This document shows positions 42,535-52,100 of a stretch of 64,000 nt of DNA, in pieces. This DNA is from JBBRTJ01 sp038244535 (GTDB lineage: Bacteria > Actinomycetota > Acidimicrobiia > Acidimicrobiales > Ilumatobacteraceae), in contig JBBRTJ010000003.1 of NCBI GenBank assembly GCA_038244535.1, positions 16,217 to 80,216 of the forward strand, read 5' to 3'. The notes beneath the pieces were generated by a model, which worked only from the letters and a program-made list of their open reading frames with translations, made no database searches and was not told where the DNA came from. The position numbers were made by a program, and so were the translations under genes. Each line of letters starts with the position of its first letter. Within the stretch, counting starts at the first letter, position 1.

Positions 42535-42593
42535 TCTCGGCGCGAAAGGGGTTCTCGGCGCGAAGGGTCCGACGAACGTCGATCCTTCGCGCC
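42535..42593. promoter_or_regulatory. Palindromic operator with direct half-site, probable PadR site
   Basis: TCTCGGCGCGAA occurs at 42535-42546 and again at 42553-42564. GGCGCGAAGG (42557-42566) pairs with CCTTCGCGCC (42584-42593), and the symmetry continues imperfectly inward (CGACG/CGTCG). The leftmost copy overlaps the expected -35 of the regulator gene. The layout in a 162-base divergent gap suggests cooperative binding by the regulator. Confidence 0.6.
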
Positions 42594-42671
42594 TGGGTCG
42601 GGCGGGGTCACCCGGTGGCCGCGCGTGCTCGTACCGGGGAGGGCGGCTGAGGTGGCTACGGTGCCGAGCCG

Positions 42672-43700
42672 ATGAGGGGCATCGACGAAGTTCCGGTGAG
42701 CGCCTGGTTGGCCGCGCACGTCGAAGGGCTCGAGCCGCCGTTCAGGTTCGAGCTGATCGCCGGTGGCCACTCCAACCTCACCTACCGCGTGGTGGACAGC
42801 ACCGGGCGGGCCGTCGTGCTGCGCCGTCCACCGATGGGCCACGTGCTCGCCACCGCCCACGACATGGCTCGCGAGCACCGCATCATCTCGGCCGTACGCA
42901 CCGCAGGTGTGCCGGTGGCGCCTGCGCTCGGCCTGTGCACCGACGAGACGGTCAACGGGGCGCCGTTCTACGTGATGGGCTTCGTCGAGGGGATGGTGCT
43001 CGACAATGCCGAGAAGGCGGCGACGTTGGCCCCGGCGGTGCGCGCTGCCGCCGGTCGCAACCTCATCGACGTGCTCGCCCACCTCCACGACGTCGATGTC
43101 GACTCGATCGGCTTGGGCGACCTGTCCAAGCGCGACGGCTACGTCGAGCGTCAGCTCAAGCGATGGTCGAAGCAGTGGGAGGGCAGCAAGACCCGGGAGC
43201 TGCCCGCCATCGAGGAGGTCGAGCGGCTGCTGCGCTTGAACGTGCCGGTGCAGCTCGGCGTCTCGGTGGTGCACGGCGACTACCGCTTCGGCAACGTGCT
43301 CACCGATCCGCAGACGGGCGCCATCAACGGCGTGCTCGACTGGGAGCTGTGCACCCTGGGCGACCGCCTGGCCGACCTCGGCTGGATGCTCGTCTACTGG
43401 AGCGACGGCGACGGTGCCTCGGGGCGGGCCAACGACCCGACGGGCGCCGGTGGCTTCATCACCAAGGCCGAGATGGTCGAGCGCTATGCGGCCGCCAGTG
43501 GGCGCGACGTGAGCGGGATCGACTACTACGTTGCCTTCTCCGCGTGGCGGCTGGCCGTCATCAGTGAAGGGGTCTACGCCCGATACCTCCACGGCGCGAT
43601 GGCCGACGAGACCGTCGACATCTCCACCTTCAAGGCTGGCACCGACGCCCTGGCCGAGCAGGCCCTGGCGGCGGCTCAGCGGATCGCGAGCACATCATGA
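42672..43700 (+). CDS. Phosphotransferase family protein (APH/ACAD10-like)
   Basis: The 342-residue protein has a protein-kinase-like fold: GGHSNLTYRVVD (nucleotide loop), VVLRRPP with the ATP lysine replaced in style of ACAD10/11 kinases, VVHGDYRFGNVL (catalytic Asp and Asn) and VLDWELCTLGD (metal Asp). This subgroup is linked to phosphorylation of hydroxyacyl-CoA in fatty acid or sterol breakdown, rather than to antibiotic resistance. The ATG is nine bases after TACGGT (42657-42662). It overlaps the hydrolase gene by four bases. Confidence 0.85.
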   Translation: MRGIDEVPVSAWLAAHVEGLEPPFRFELIAGGHSNLTYRVVDSTGRAVVLRRPPMGHVLATAHDMAREHRIISAVRTAGVPVAPALGLCTDETVNGAPFYVMGFVEGMVLDNAEKAATLAPAVRAAAGRNLIDVLAHLHDVDVDSIGLGDLSKRDGYVERQLKRWSKQWEGSKTRELPAIEEVERLLRLNVPVQLGVSVVHGDYRFGNVLTDPQTGAINGVLDWELCTLGDRLADLGWMLVYWSDGDGASGRANDPTGAGGFITKAEMVERYAAASGRDVSGIDYYVAFSAWRLAVISEGVYARYLHGAMADETVDISTFKAGTDALAEQALAAAQRIASTS

Positions 43701-44509
43701 GCTGGGGAGCACCGCGCCCGGGTGGCATCGAGCTGGACGGTTTCGCCCGAGCGACCTACGACTACGACGGTCGCGTCCACGACGTCTACCGGGCCGGATC
43801 AGGCCCGGGGGTGATCGTGATCCACGAGATCCCCGGGGTCACGCCCAACGTTGCCGCGTTCGGCCGACGGGTCGCCGATGCGGGCTTCACCGCGGTGTTG
43901 CCTTCGTTGTTCGGCACACCGGGCAAGCCGGTCAGCGTCCGCTACATGCTGGGGCAGGGAACGCGGGCCTGTGTCTCGCGCGAGTTCGCGATCTGGGCGC
44001 TCGGGCGCACCTCGTCGGCCACGGTGTGGTGCCGGGCGTTGGCCCGTGACGTGCATGAGGAGCTGGGGGGGCCGGGGGTCGGCGCCGTGGGCATGTGCCT
44101 CACCGGTGGCTTCGCGCTGGCGATGATGGTCGACGACCACACGGTCGCCCCGGTGCTCAGCCAGCCGTCGTTGCCCCTCGGGCTCACCGCATCGCGGAAG
44201 GCCGCGGTCGGACTCTCCGCCGAGGACATCGCCGCGGTGCAGTCCCGGGCGGCAGGCGGTTGCGACGTGCTCGGGCTTCGCTTCACCGGTGACCCGTTGG
44301 TCCGCGCCGCCCGCTTCGACACGTTGCGCACCCTGCTCGGCGACCGCTTCATCGGTGTCGAGATCGACTCGTCGAAGGGCAACGCCCACGGCATCCGGGC
44401 CCAGGCTCACAGCGTGCTGACCGAAGACCTCGTCGACGAGCCGGGTCATCCGACCAAGGATGCCCTCGACCAGGTCCTCGACTTCTTCGCCACCCGTCTG
44501 AAGGGCTGA
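43697..44509 (+). CDS. Dienelactone hydrolase family protein
   Basis: Alpha/beta hydrolase of 270 residues with the family's cysteine nucleophile C134 in GMCLTGGFA and the HEIPG motif with E44. The catalytic His is probably in GNAHGIRAQAH. Members hydrolyse dienelactones or other small esters; the substrate here is unknown. Its ATG overlaps the kinase stop by four bases, so both are probably under PadR control. It ends three bases from the convergent acyl-CoA synthetase. Confidence 0.87.
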   Translation: MSWGAPRPGGIELDGFARATYDYDGRVHDVYRAGSGPGVIVIHEIPGVTPNVAAFGRRVADAGFTAVLPSLFGTPGKPVSVRYMLGQGTRACVSREFAIWALGRTSSATVWCRALARDVHEELGGPGVGAVGMCLTGGFALAMMVDDHTVAPVLSQPSLPLGLTASRKAAVGLSAEDIAAVQSRAAGGCDVLGLRFTGDPLVRAARFDTLRTLLGDRFIGVEIDSSKGNAHGIRAQAHSVLTEDLVDEPGHPTKDALDQVLDFFATRLKG

Positions 44510-44512
44510 TCG

Positions 44513-46141
44513 TCAGCTGACCGAGGCCACCGCGGTGGTCTTGGCGGTCTTGTAGTCGGCCTTGCCGTTGGGGGCCCTGGGGATCTGGGTGACGAACACG
44601 ACCCGCTTCGGCGCCTTGTAAGCGGCCAGGTCGCGCTTGCAGCCCGCGATGATGTCGGCCTCGGCGACGGTCGCGCCGGCGGCAACCGACACCACCGCAG
44701 TGATGGCCTCGCCGAACTTCTCGTCGGGCACGCCCACGACGAGGCAGTCCTCGACGCCAGCGACCCGCTTGACGGCCTCCTCGACCTCTTCGGGGTAGAC
44801 CTTCTCGCCGCCGGTGTTGATGCACTGCGATCCGCGGCCGAGCAGCGTCAGCGCGCCGTCGGCCTCGACGATGGCCCAGTCGCCCGGGAACGAGTAGCGC
44901 ACCCCGTCGATGACCCTGAACGTGCGGGCCGACTTCTCGGGGTCCTTGTAGTAGCCGAGGGGGACGTTGCCCCCGGCGGCCACCAGCCCGGCTTCGCCGC
45001 TGCCCGGCACGACCTGGCGACCATCCTCGGTGAACACCTTGGTGGTGGGCATCTGGTTGAACTTGGCGGTGGCCGGCGGGACGCCCTTCATGGACACCGC
45101 CATCCCCATCGAGCCCTCGGTCGAGCCGATGGCGTCGACGAGCACGACCTGCTCGATGCGATCGAGGAGCTGCTCTTTCACCTCGGCGGTCCACATCACG
45201 CCCGAGCTGATGATCATCTTCAGCTCGGAGGTGTCGTAGGGCTCACCCTTGTCGGCAGCCTCGTCGAGGGCGCGGATCATCGGCTTGGCGAAGGCGTCGC
45301 CGACGATGACGATGTTGGTCGCGTGCTCGCGCTGCGCGGTGGCCCACAGCTCGTGGGAGTCGAGCGAACGTCCCGTCAATGTGACCACGCATCCGCCGGC
45401 GAGCTGGGTGATGAACCAGCCGAGCCAGGCGCCGGTTCCGTGCATGAGGGGACAAGCGGGGATCGCGATCGGGAGCGAGCCGCCGGCATCGACGATGCTC
45501 TTGACCAGCGGGCCGATCTGCTGAGGATCGGTGGGTGGGGCGAGACCGATGAGCGGGAAGCCGCCCACGACGAAGCCCTCCGTCATCCCGCCCATGGCGT
45601 ACATCACGCCCTTGGGCATGCCCGTGGTGCCGCCCGTGTACAGCATGTAGACGTCGTTCTCGTCTCGCGTGATGCGAGGCGCCGGCGCTGCTCCGGCGAG
45701 GGCGTCCTCGTAGGCCACGGCGCCCTCGACGCGCCCGGTGTCGCCGTCGTCGACCTCGATCAGCAGCTTGAGCTTCGGGAGCCTGCCCCGCACCCGCTCG
45801 ACGCGGTCGCCGAGCGACGAGTGGAACACCAGTGCCTCGGCGTCGGCGTTGTCGAGCAGGTACCAGAGCTCTTCGTCGAGGTAGCGGTAGTTGACGTTGA
45901 CAGGCACGTAGCGCTGCTTGAAGGCGCCGAACTGTGCCTCTTGGTACTCGTTGGAGTTGTACAGGTACAGGCCAACCTTGCTGTCGGGCTGGAGCCCCGC
46001 TCCGGCCAGGACTGAGGCGGCGCGGGAGGCGCGGTCCTCGTACTCGCGCCAGGTGCGGCGGGTGTCGCCGTGCACGACGGCGGGCTGGTCCCCGATCGCG
46101 TCCGCGATCTGCTCCCACACGGTGGCGAAGTGCATCTCCAT
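44513..46141 (-). CDS. Acyl-CoA synthetase (AMP-forming)
   Basis: ANL-superfamily enzyme of 542 residues that activates a carboxylic acid via an acyl-adenylate. The P-loop motif is MLYTGGTTGMPKGVMY, the A5-like block DAIGSTEGS, and the hinge/C-terminal motifs GRGSQCINTGGEKVYPEEVE and PNGKADYK with the catalytic Lys. It resembles the FadD3/FadD19-like group used for steroid or aromatic side chains, but the substrate is not assignable. ATG 46141 gives the normal N-terminus behind a GGGGGA site. Confidence 0.9.
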   Translation of the reverse strand: MEMHFATVWEQIADAIGDQPAVVHGDTRRTWREYEDRASRAASVLAGAGLQPDSKVGLYLYNSNEYQEAQFGAFKQRYVPVNVNYRYLDEELWYLLDNADAEALVFHSSLGDRVERVRGRLPKLKLLIEVDDGDTGRVEGAVAYEDALAGAAPAPRITRDENDVYMLYTGGTTGMPKGVMYAMGGMTEGFVVGGFPLIGLAPPTDPQQIGPLVKSIVDAGGSLPIAIPACPLMHGTGAWLGWFITQLAGGCVVTLTGRSLDSHELWATAQREHATNIVIVGDAFAKPMIRALDEAADKGEPYDTSELKMIISSGVMWTAEVKEQLLDRIEQVVLVDAIGSTEGSMGMAVSMKGVPPATAKFNQMPTTKVFTEDGRQVVPGSGEAGLVAAGGNVPLGYYKDPEKSARTFRVIDGVRYSFPGDWAIVEADGALTLLGRGSQCINTGGEKVYPEEVEEAVKRVAGVEDCLVVGVPDEKFGEAITAVVSVAAGATVAEADIIAGCKRDLAAYKAPKRVVFVTQIPRAPNGKADYKTAKTTAVASVS

Positions 46142-46187
46142 GGCGGTCCCCCCGACAAGCCGGCGTGCTGGAAGCAGGAACGCTAGG

Positions 46188-46976
46188 TCATGAGAAGCGA
46201 GTGACGAACCCACGCCGGCGAAACACGTGGAGCATGTGCACCACGTAGGCGATCGACAGCGCCAGGCCCACGATCGACCCGATGATGCCGAGCACGATCT
46301 GGTCCCATGGCACGCCGCCACCGTCGAGCAACTGGCGCAACGCGATGAACGCGTGCGTCGTTGGCAGGAGGCGGGCCAACGGCTGCAGGACGCCGGGGAT
46401 GGCGTCGATCGGGTTGAAGACGCCGCTCACGGCCATCACGACGAAGTTGATGCCCCAGGCCAGGATCTCGGCGCTCTGCCCGAAGCGCAGCATCAGGCCG
46501 ATCACGACGAACGCGATGGCCCACCCGCTCACCAGCAGGATCAGCGCGATCGGCAACAAGCCCCAGCCCTCAGACGACAGGTTGAAGCCGAAGAACACCA
46601 TGGCGGTGATGCTGAGGGTGATGAGCGCGAGCACCAGCTTCAAGAGGCCGAACACCCCGACCCCGGTCACGTACTCGGTCTCGGTCACCGGCGTGACCAT
46701 CATGTTGAGCAGGTTGCGGCTCCAGGTCTCTTCCATGAAGCCGGTGTTCAGCGCGATCTGCGTCTGGAACAGGATGTGGAACATGACGATGCCGGCAAGC
46801 AAGTAGGTGGCGCCGGCCTGCGAGGTGCCGTTGGACCGGGCGATGTAGGTGCCGAGCGATCCCCACAGCAGCACGTCCATCAGCGGCCAGAACGCGATGT
46901 CGAACCAGCGGTTGGGGCTGCGCCACAGCACGTAGGCGTGGCGGCGCACGATCGTCTTCACCCTGATGCCGTTCAC
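46188..46976 (-). CDS. ABC-2 type transporter permease
   Basis: Six predicted membrane helices in 262 residues, with the ABC-2 domain features LLNMMVTPVTETEYVTG and the late segment NPIDAIPGVLQPLARLLPTTHAFIALRQ split by helices. It probably forms a homodimeric exporter with the ATPase upstream, whose 3' end it overlaps by four bases. The substrate is unknown; relatives export drugs, lipids or polysaccharides. Confidence 0.87.
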   Translation of the reverse strand: MNGIRVKTIVRRHAYVLWRSPNRWFDIAFWPLMDVLLWGSLGTYIARSNGTSQAGATYLLAGIVMFHILFQTQIALNTGFMEETWSRNLLNMMVTPVTETEYVTGVGVFGLLKLVLALITLSITAMVFFGFNLSSEGWGLLPIALILLVSGWAIAFVVIGLMLRFGQSAEILAWGINFVVMAVSGVFNPIDAIPGVLQPLARLLPTTHAFIALRQLLDGGGVPWDQIVLGIIGSIVGLALSIAYVVHMLHVFRRRGFVTRFS

Positions 46977-47716
46977 AGCTCGTCTTCCGGGTGGATGGCC
47001 ACGCCTGCGAGGTGGAGGAAGACGCCCTCGAGGTCGTCATGGCCGTAGTCGGCGGCGATCTCGGCGGGGCTGGCGTTGGCGACCACCTTGCCCCCGGCCA
47101 GGAACACGACCCGCTCGGTGAGCTGCTCGACCTCGCGCATGTCGTGGCTCGTGAGGAGCAGAGCAGTGCCGTCCGAGCAGACGTCGAGCAGCCCGGCCCG
47201 CACGCGCTGAGCGACGTCGGGGTCGAGCGAAGCTGTCGGCTCGTCGAGGACGAGCAGCGCGGGCTTGTGCAGCACGGCCTTGACGATGCCGACGAGCGTG
47301 CGCTGCCCGGACGACAGCTCGTTGCACATGCGCTCGGCGAGGTGGCCGACCTTGAAGCGCTCGAGCCCGGCGGCCACGGCGGCTTCGTGATCGGCCAGCC
47401 CGTACAGCCCGGCGAACACGCCCAGGGCTTCCCGCACGCGCAGACGGTCGGGGAGGGGCAGGTAACCCGCGGCGAAGCCGACGTGCCCCATGGCCTTCGA
47501 CCGGCTTTTCGGGAGGCGGTGGCCAGCGATCTCGATCGTGCCCTCGTCGGGAGTGATGGCGCCGAGGAGCATCAGCAGCGTCGTGGTCTTGCCCGCCCCG
47601 TTCGGCCCGAGCAGCGACACGCGTTCGCCGGCACCGACGAGCACGTCGACGCCGTCGACGGCTTGCACCGTTCCGAAGCGCTTCCTGAGCGCGCGAGCTT
47701 CGAGTACGTACCCCAC
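46973..47716 (-). CDS. ABC transporter ATP-binding protein
   Basis: Nucleotide-binding subunit of 247 residues, DrrA/CcmA-like. Walker A is GPNGAGKTTT, the signature reads NELSSGQRTLVG, and Walker B is LLVLDEPTASLDP, followed by the switch His in LTSHDMREVE. GTG start at 47716. It is the first gene of a two-gene exporter with the permease. Confidence 0.92.
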   Translation of the reverse strand: MGYVLEARALRKRFGTVQAVDGVDVLVGAGERVSLLGPNGAGKTTTLLMLLGAITPDEGTIEIAGHRLPKSRSKAMGHVGFAAGYLPLPDRLRVREALGVFAGLYGLADHEAAVAAGLERFKVGHLAERMCNELSSGQRTLVGIVKAVLHKPALLVLDEPTASLDPDVAQRVRAGLLDVCSDGTALLLTSHDMREVEQLTERVVFLAGGKVVANASPAEIAADYGHDDLEGVFLHLAGVAIHPEDEL

Positions 47717-47829
47717 GACCGGTCAGTCTCGCGGACGTGACCCGCCCGCCGACCCCGAATTGCAGCAGCGGTGACCGCGAAGCTCACGTTCGCAGCCGCC
47801 GGCTCGGCCCCCACCCAGCGCAGGGCGGG

Positions 47830-49092
47830 TCAGTGGCCGTTGACGCTCCAGTGCCATGGCTCGGGCGGATAGTTGTAGAAGCCGAACCGGGAGGCGTTAG
47901 CTGCGAGCCACCGGTATCCGGGGTTGCTGTGACTGGTGATCGCTGCACCGTTCCACTCGAAGTCGATGGCGAGGCCGATCTCGTGCATCGACGTGCCCGG
48001 GCGGGCCGTCGGGGGGCTGCACGAGCTCGGCGGGGCGTCGAAGATCGCGTACTGGCTCGTGCCGCAGTTCTGTCGGCGCAGGTTGATCTGGATCTGCGGC
48101 GAGCGGAACCCTGAGCCGCCGAGGTTGATGCCGGCGGCGGAGGCGGCGCCGAGCATCGCGTCGACGCGGCTGGCGATGGAGGCGTTCACCCAGAACCCGC
48201 GGACGCTGACGATGCTCACCCCGGGAGGCGCGCCGTTGCCGCTGCCCTTGCCGCCAGTCGATCCCCCGCCCCTTGACGCTGCGGCCGCCCGCAACCGTGC
48301 GATCTCGGTCGCGAGTGCGGACTGCGCGTCGGACACCGCCTTGGTCAGCTGCGCGTCGATGGCGGCGAGCTGCGTGGACTGGGCCTCGGTGGCCGACACC
48401 TGGTCCTCGACCTTGGAGGCGAGGCGCTGCTGGCGGTCCTTGGCCGCTTGCAGATCGGCCAGCGCGGCGACGGCCGCCTCCTTGGCGGCGGCAGCATCGG
48501 CGGCTGCCTTCGATGCCGCTCGCCGTTCGGCGACGAGGTCCTTGCGGGTGGCGTCAAGGTGGCCGACCACGTCGAGGTTGCGCTGATTGGCGTAGTCGAG
48601 CAACCCCCGGCGCATGGCCACGTCGGGCTGTGAGGACGTCACGAACAGCTCGACGAGGGATGTTCCCGAGGGGTTGACGTAGGCATCGAGCGCGATCTCG
48701 TGCGAGCGAGTCACCAACTGGGTGAGCTGGTTCTGCGTCGCCGTGAGGTTCTGGTCAGCCTGGGTGCTGGTCTTCACCGCGGCGTCGGCGGCCTGGGCGG
48801 CCGCCGCGGTGATCGCCGCCTGGTCCTGAACGTTCTCATCCAGCGTGGCCAAGGCCTCCTGGACCTGCTGGGCGTTGGCCTTGAGGACGTCGAGCTTGCC
48901 TGCGACCTGGGCCCGCTGGCGGCGGATGGCGACCTGCTGGGCCTGCTTGGCCTTCAGGTCGTCGCTCGCCTTCGAAGCCGTGGCCCAACCCGCGGGGACG
49001 AGCGAGATCAGCGTGACCACGGCAATGGCGAGCATCGCCTTGCGGCGAAGCGAGGGGGGCGGACACAGAGGTTTTGGGCGGCGCTCGGGCAT
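47830..49092 (-). CDS. Secreted coiled-coil VanY-like D-alanyl-D-alanine carboxypeptidase
   Basis: The 420-residue product has an N-terminal signal/anchor helix (MLAIAVVTLISLVPAGWA), a long coiled coil rich in Ala, Gln and Lys (about residues 45-270) as in PcsB/RipA-type cell-wall hydrolases, a Gly-rich hinge, and a C-terminal zinc peptidase. The metal motif SMHEIGLAID and the EPWHWS end match the VanY/DacB family. The coiled coil suggests control by a divisome partner such as FtsEX; this is inference. ATG 49092 follows GGGGAG by five bases. It diverges from the helicase gene. Confidence 0.85.
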   Translation of the reverse strand: MPERRPKPLCPPPSLRRKAMLAIAVVTLISLVPAGWATASKASDDLKAKQAQQVAIRRQRAQVAGKLDVLKANAQQVQEALATLDENVQDQAAITAAAAQAADAAVKTSTQADQNLTATQNQLTQLVTRSHEIALDAYVNPSGTSLVELFVTSSQPDVAMRRGLLDYANQRNLDVVGHLDATRKDLVAERRAASKAAADAAAAKEAAVAALADLQAAKDRQQRLASKVEDQVSATEAQSTQLAAIDAQLTKAVSDAQSALATEIARLRAAAASRGGGSTGGKGSGNGAPPGVSIVSVRGFWVNASIASRVDAMLGAASAAGINLGGSGFRSPQIQINLRRQNCGTSQYAIFDAPPSSCSPPTARPGTSMHEIGLAIDFEWNGAAITSHSNPGYRWLAANASRFGFYNYPPEPWHWSVNGH

Positions 49093-49172
49093 GAAGCTCC
49101 CCGGAGTCGGTCCGCCCGCTCTTGTTGTCACCCTAGTCAGGGAGGCTCCGAAGAGGTGTGACACCCCACCCG

Positions 49173-49178
49173 TAGAAT
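49173..49178 (+). promoter_or_regulatory. Extended -10 of the pcrA gene, possibly leaderless
   Basis: TAGAAT lies nine bases before the pcrA ATG, so transcription would start at or just before the start codon. No clear -35 is seen at 17 bases and no strong Shine-Dalgarno is present, only GGGG. Confidence 0.4.
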
Positions 49179-49187
49179 GGGGCGACT

Positions 49188-52100
49188 ATGAGCGGAGCCC
49201 CGCCGGTCGACGGCCTCAACCCAGATCAGCTCGATGCCGTCATGCACGGCGGTGGGCCACTGCTGATCATCGCCGGCGCCGGCTCGGGCAAGACCCGGGT
49301 GCTCACCCACCGGATCGCCCACCTCATCGGCGAGCACGGCGTCAGCCCGTTTCGCATCCTGGCCATCACGTTCACCAACAAGGCCGCCGACGAGATGCGC
49401 CAGCGGGTCGAGGCGCTGGTCGGGCCGGTGGCCCAGAAGATGTGGGTCAGCACGTTCCACTCGGCGTGCGTGCGCATCCTGCGCCGTGACGCCAAGCGCC
49501 TCGGCTACCCGTCCAACTTCAGCATCTACGACCAGTCCGACGCGCAGCGCCTGACGGGCTACGTCATCCGCGACCTCAGCCTCGACGCCAAGAAGTTCAC
49601 GCCCCGCGGTGTGCACGCCACCATCAGCGCGGCCAAGAACGATCTGGTCGACCCCGCGCAGTACGCCGAGCGGGCCCGCACCATCTTCGAGCGCAAGATC
49701 GCCGAGGTCTTCACCGAGTACCAGGCCCGCCTCGCCAAGGCCGGGGCCATGGACTTCGACGACCTGCTCACGGTCACCGTGCGCTTGTTCCGCCAATGCC
49801 CCGACGTGCTCGAGAGCTACCAGGAGCGCTTCGAGCAGATCCTCGTCGACGAGTACCAGGACACCAACCGCGCCCAGAACGAGCTCGTGCTGTTGCTGGC
49901 GGCCAAGCACGGCAACGTCTGCGTCGTCGGCGACTCCGACCAGTGCCTGCCGCCTGGGTCACTCGTCTCGACGCCGACCGGGCCCGTCCCGATCGAGCAG
50001 TTGCGGGTCGGTGATCTCGTGCTCGGGACGGCGGGTGGGGGCCACGTCAGGCCGGCTCCCGTCACGTTCGTCAAGGAGGGCATCGGCTCCGAGCCCCTCG
50101 TCGTCGTGTCTGCCGGCGGCCGCACGGTCCGGGCCACGTCAGGCCACGTGGTCCCTCTCCGGCTGACCTTCGAACCCGGCCAGCACCTCGTGTACCTGAT
50201 GTACCGAGGGGACCGCGGCTACCGCGTCGGGCGGTGCACCTCCATGCGGAGCCGACGGGTGAACGGGCCTGACATCGGCATCCGTGTTCGCTGCAACCAA
50301 GAGCACGGCGACGCGATGTGGATCCTTGGGGTCTTCGGGACCTTGGAGGAGGCTGCGTTCGTCGAGTCGCTGTACGCCGCGCGGTACGGGTTGCCGACGG
50401 CGTGCTTCCACGGTGTCGGCCGCGATCTCGCCATGAGCGAGCCATGGCTCGAGCGTCTCTTCGCCGAGTTGGACACGACGGTTGGCGCCAAGGCACTCCT
50501 GGATGCTTTGACGCTTGACCCCGACCAACCTCACTACCGGCCTCAGAACGGCGTCCGGTGCCAGACGGTCAACCTCACGATGTTCTCGGATCGGCGGCCG
50601 GGTGGTGCGGGCTACCACCGGGTGCAGTGGAGCTCGAACCGGGCTGACGTTGCTCAACGGCTCGTGGCGGCGGGTCTCCCCGTGCGGGGAACGGGCTCGG
50701 GTAGGACGGCGTGGCGGGTCGAGGTCTCGCGCAAGGACTACGTCGAGGCACTTGGGGTGGCGAAGCTCATGGCCGCTGGCGCTGGACTAGAGATCCGTCG
50801 GCGACTCCAGGTCGAGCACACCGTGTACGAGCTTCAGCCGATCGCCAACCTCGTACCGGGGATGAAGGTCCTCGTCGAGGATGAAGGATCCTTCGTCGAG
50901 GCGACCGTCGACACCGTTGGCCGTCAGGACCACAGCGGCCCGGTGTACGACCTCGAGGTCGAGGGCAACCACACCTACGTCGCCGACGGGGTGCTGGTGC
51001 ACAACTCGATCTACCGATTTCGAGGTGCGGACATCTCGAACATCTTGCAGTTCGAAGATGCGTTCCCTGATGCCACGGTCATCACGCTCGAGCAGAACTA
51101 CCGGTCGACCCAGACCATCCTCGATGCGGCCAACGCCGTCATCGATCACAACGTCGGGCGCAAGCCCAAGGTGCTGTGGACCGACAGCGGCGCCGGTAAC
51201 AAGATCGTGCGCTACCACGCCGACGACGAGGGTGACGAGGCTCAGTGGGTCGCCCACACCGTGCAGCGACTGCACGACGGGGGTGAGGCGACGTGGGGCG
51301 AGCAGGCCGTCTTCTACCGCACGAACGCCCAGAGCCGCGTGCTCGAAGAGGTGTTCATGCGGGCCGGGGTGCCCTACAAGGTGGTGGGGGGCACCCGTTT
51401 CTACGACCGGCGAGAGATCAAGGACGCGCTGGCCTACCTGAAGGCAGTGGTCAACCCGGCCGACGAGGTGAGCGTCAAGCGGGTGCTCAACTCGCCCAAG
51501 CGCGGGATCGGCGACACCACCGTCGGCAGGCTCGACGTCTGGGCCTCGGCCCATGGCCTGCCCTTCATGGATGCGCTGAGCTCGGCGCCGGAAGCCGGTG
51601 TCATCGGCCCCGCGGCGCGTGGCATCAGGCAGTTCCTCGAGTTGCTCGACGACGTCCGCACCGACGAGCTGGTCCGTCCGGCCGAGGTGCTGTCGCGCGT
51701 GCTGTCCCGGTCTGGATACCTCGCCGAACTGGAAGCCGAGAACACCGTCGAGTCGGCCGGCCGCATCGAGAACCTCGACGAGCTCGTAGGAGCCGCGCAG
51801 GAGTACGACACCATCGACGAGTTCCTCGAGCGCGTGGCGCTGGTGGCCGACACCGACCAGCTCGATGGTGACCGCAGCAAGGTCGTGCTCATGACGCTGC
51901 ACTCCGCCAAGGGCCTCGAGTTCCCGGTGGTGTTCCTCGTCGGCTGCGAGGAGGGCGTGTTCCCTCACATGCGCGCCCTGACCGAGCCCGAGGAGCTCGA
52001 AGAGGAGCGCCGCCTCGCCTACGTCGGCATCACGCGGGCGCGGCGCCGGCTGTTCGTGAGCCACGCATGGAGCCGGTCGCTGTTCGGCACCACCCAGTAC

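Noticed and set aside
42672..43700. Aminoglycoside resistance kinase
   Set aside because: The sequence fits the ACAD10/11-like phosphotransferase group, and its neighbours are a dienelactone hydrolase and an acyl-CoA synthetase, not resistance genes.
50488..50790. HNH or LAGLIDADG endonuclease in the intein
   Set aside because: No paired acidic LAGLIDADG helices and no His-Asn-His cluster are visible in this stretch; only the GIY-YIG-like region farther upstream looks nuclease-like.
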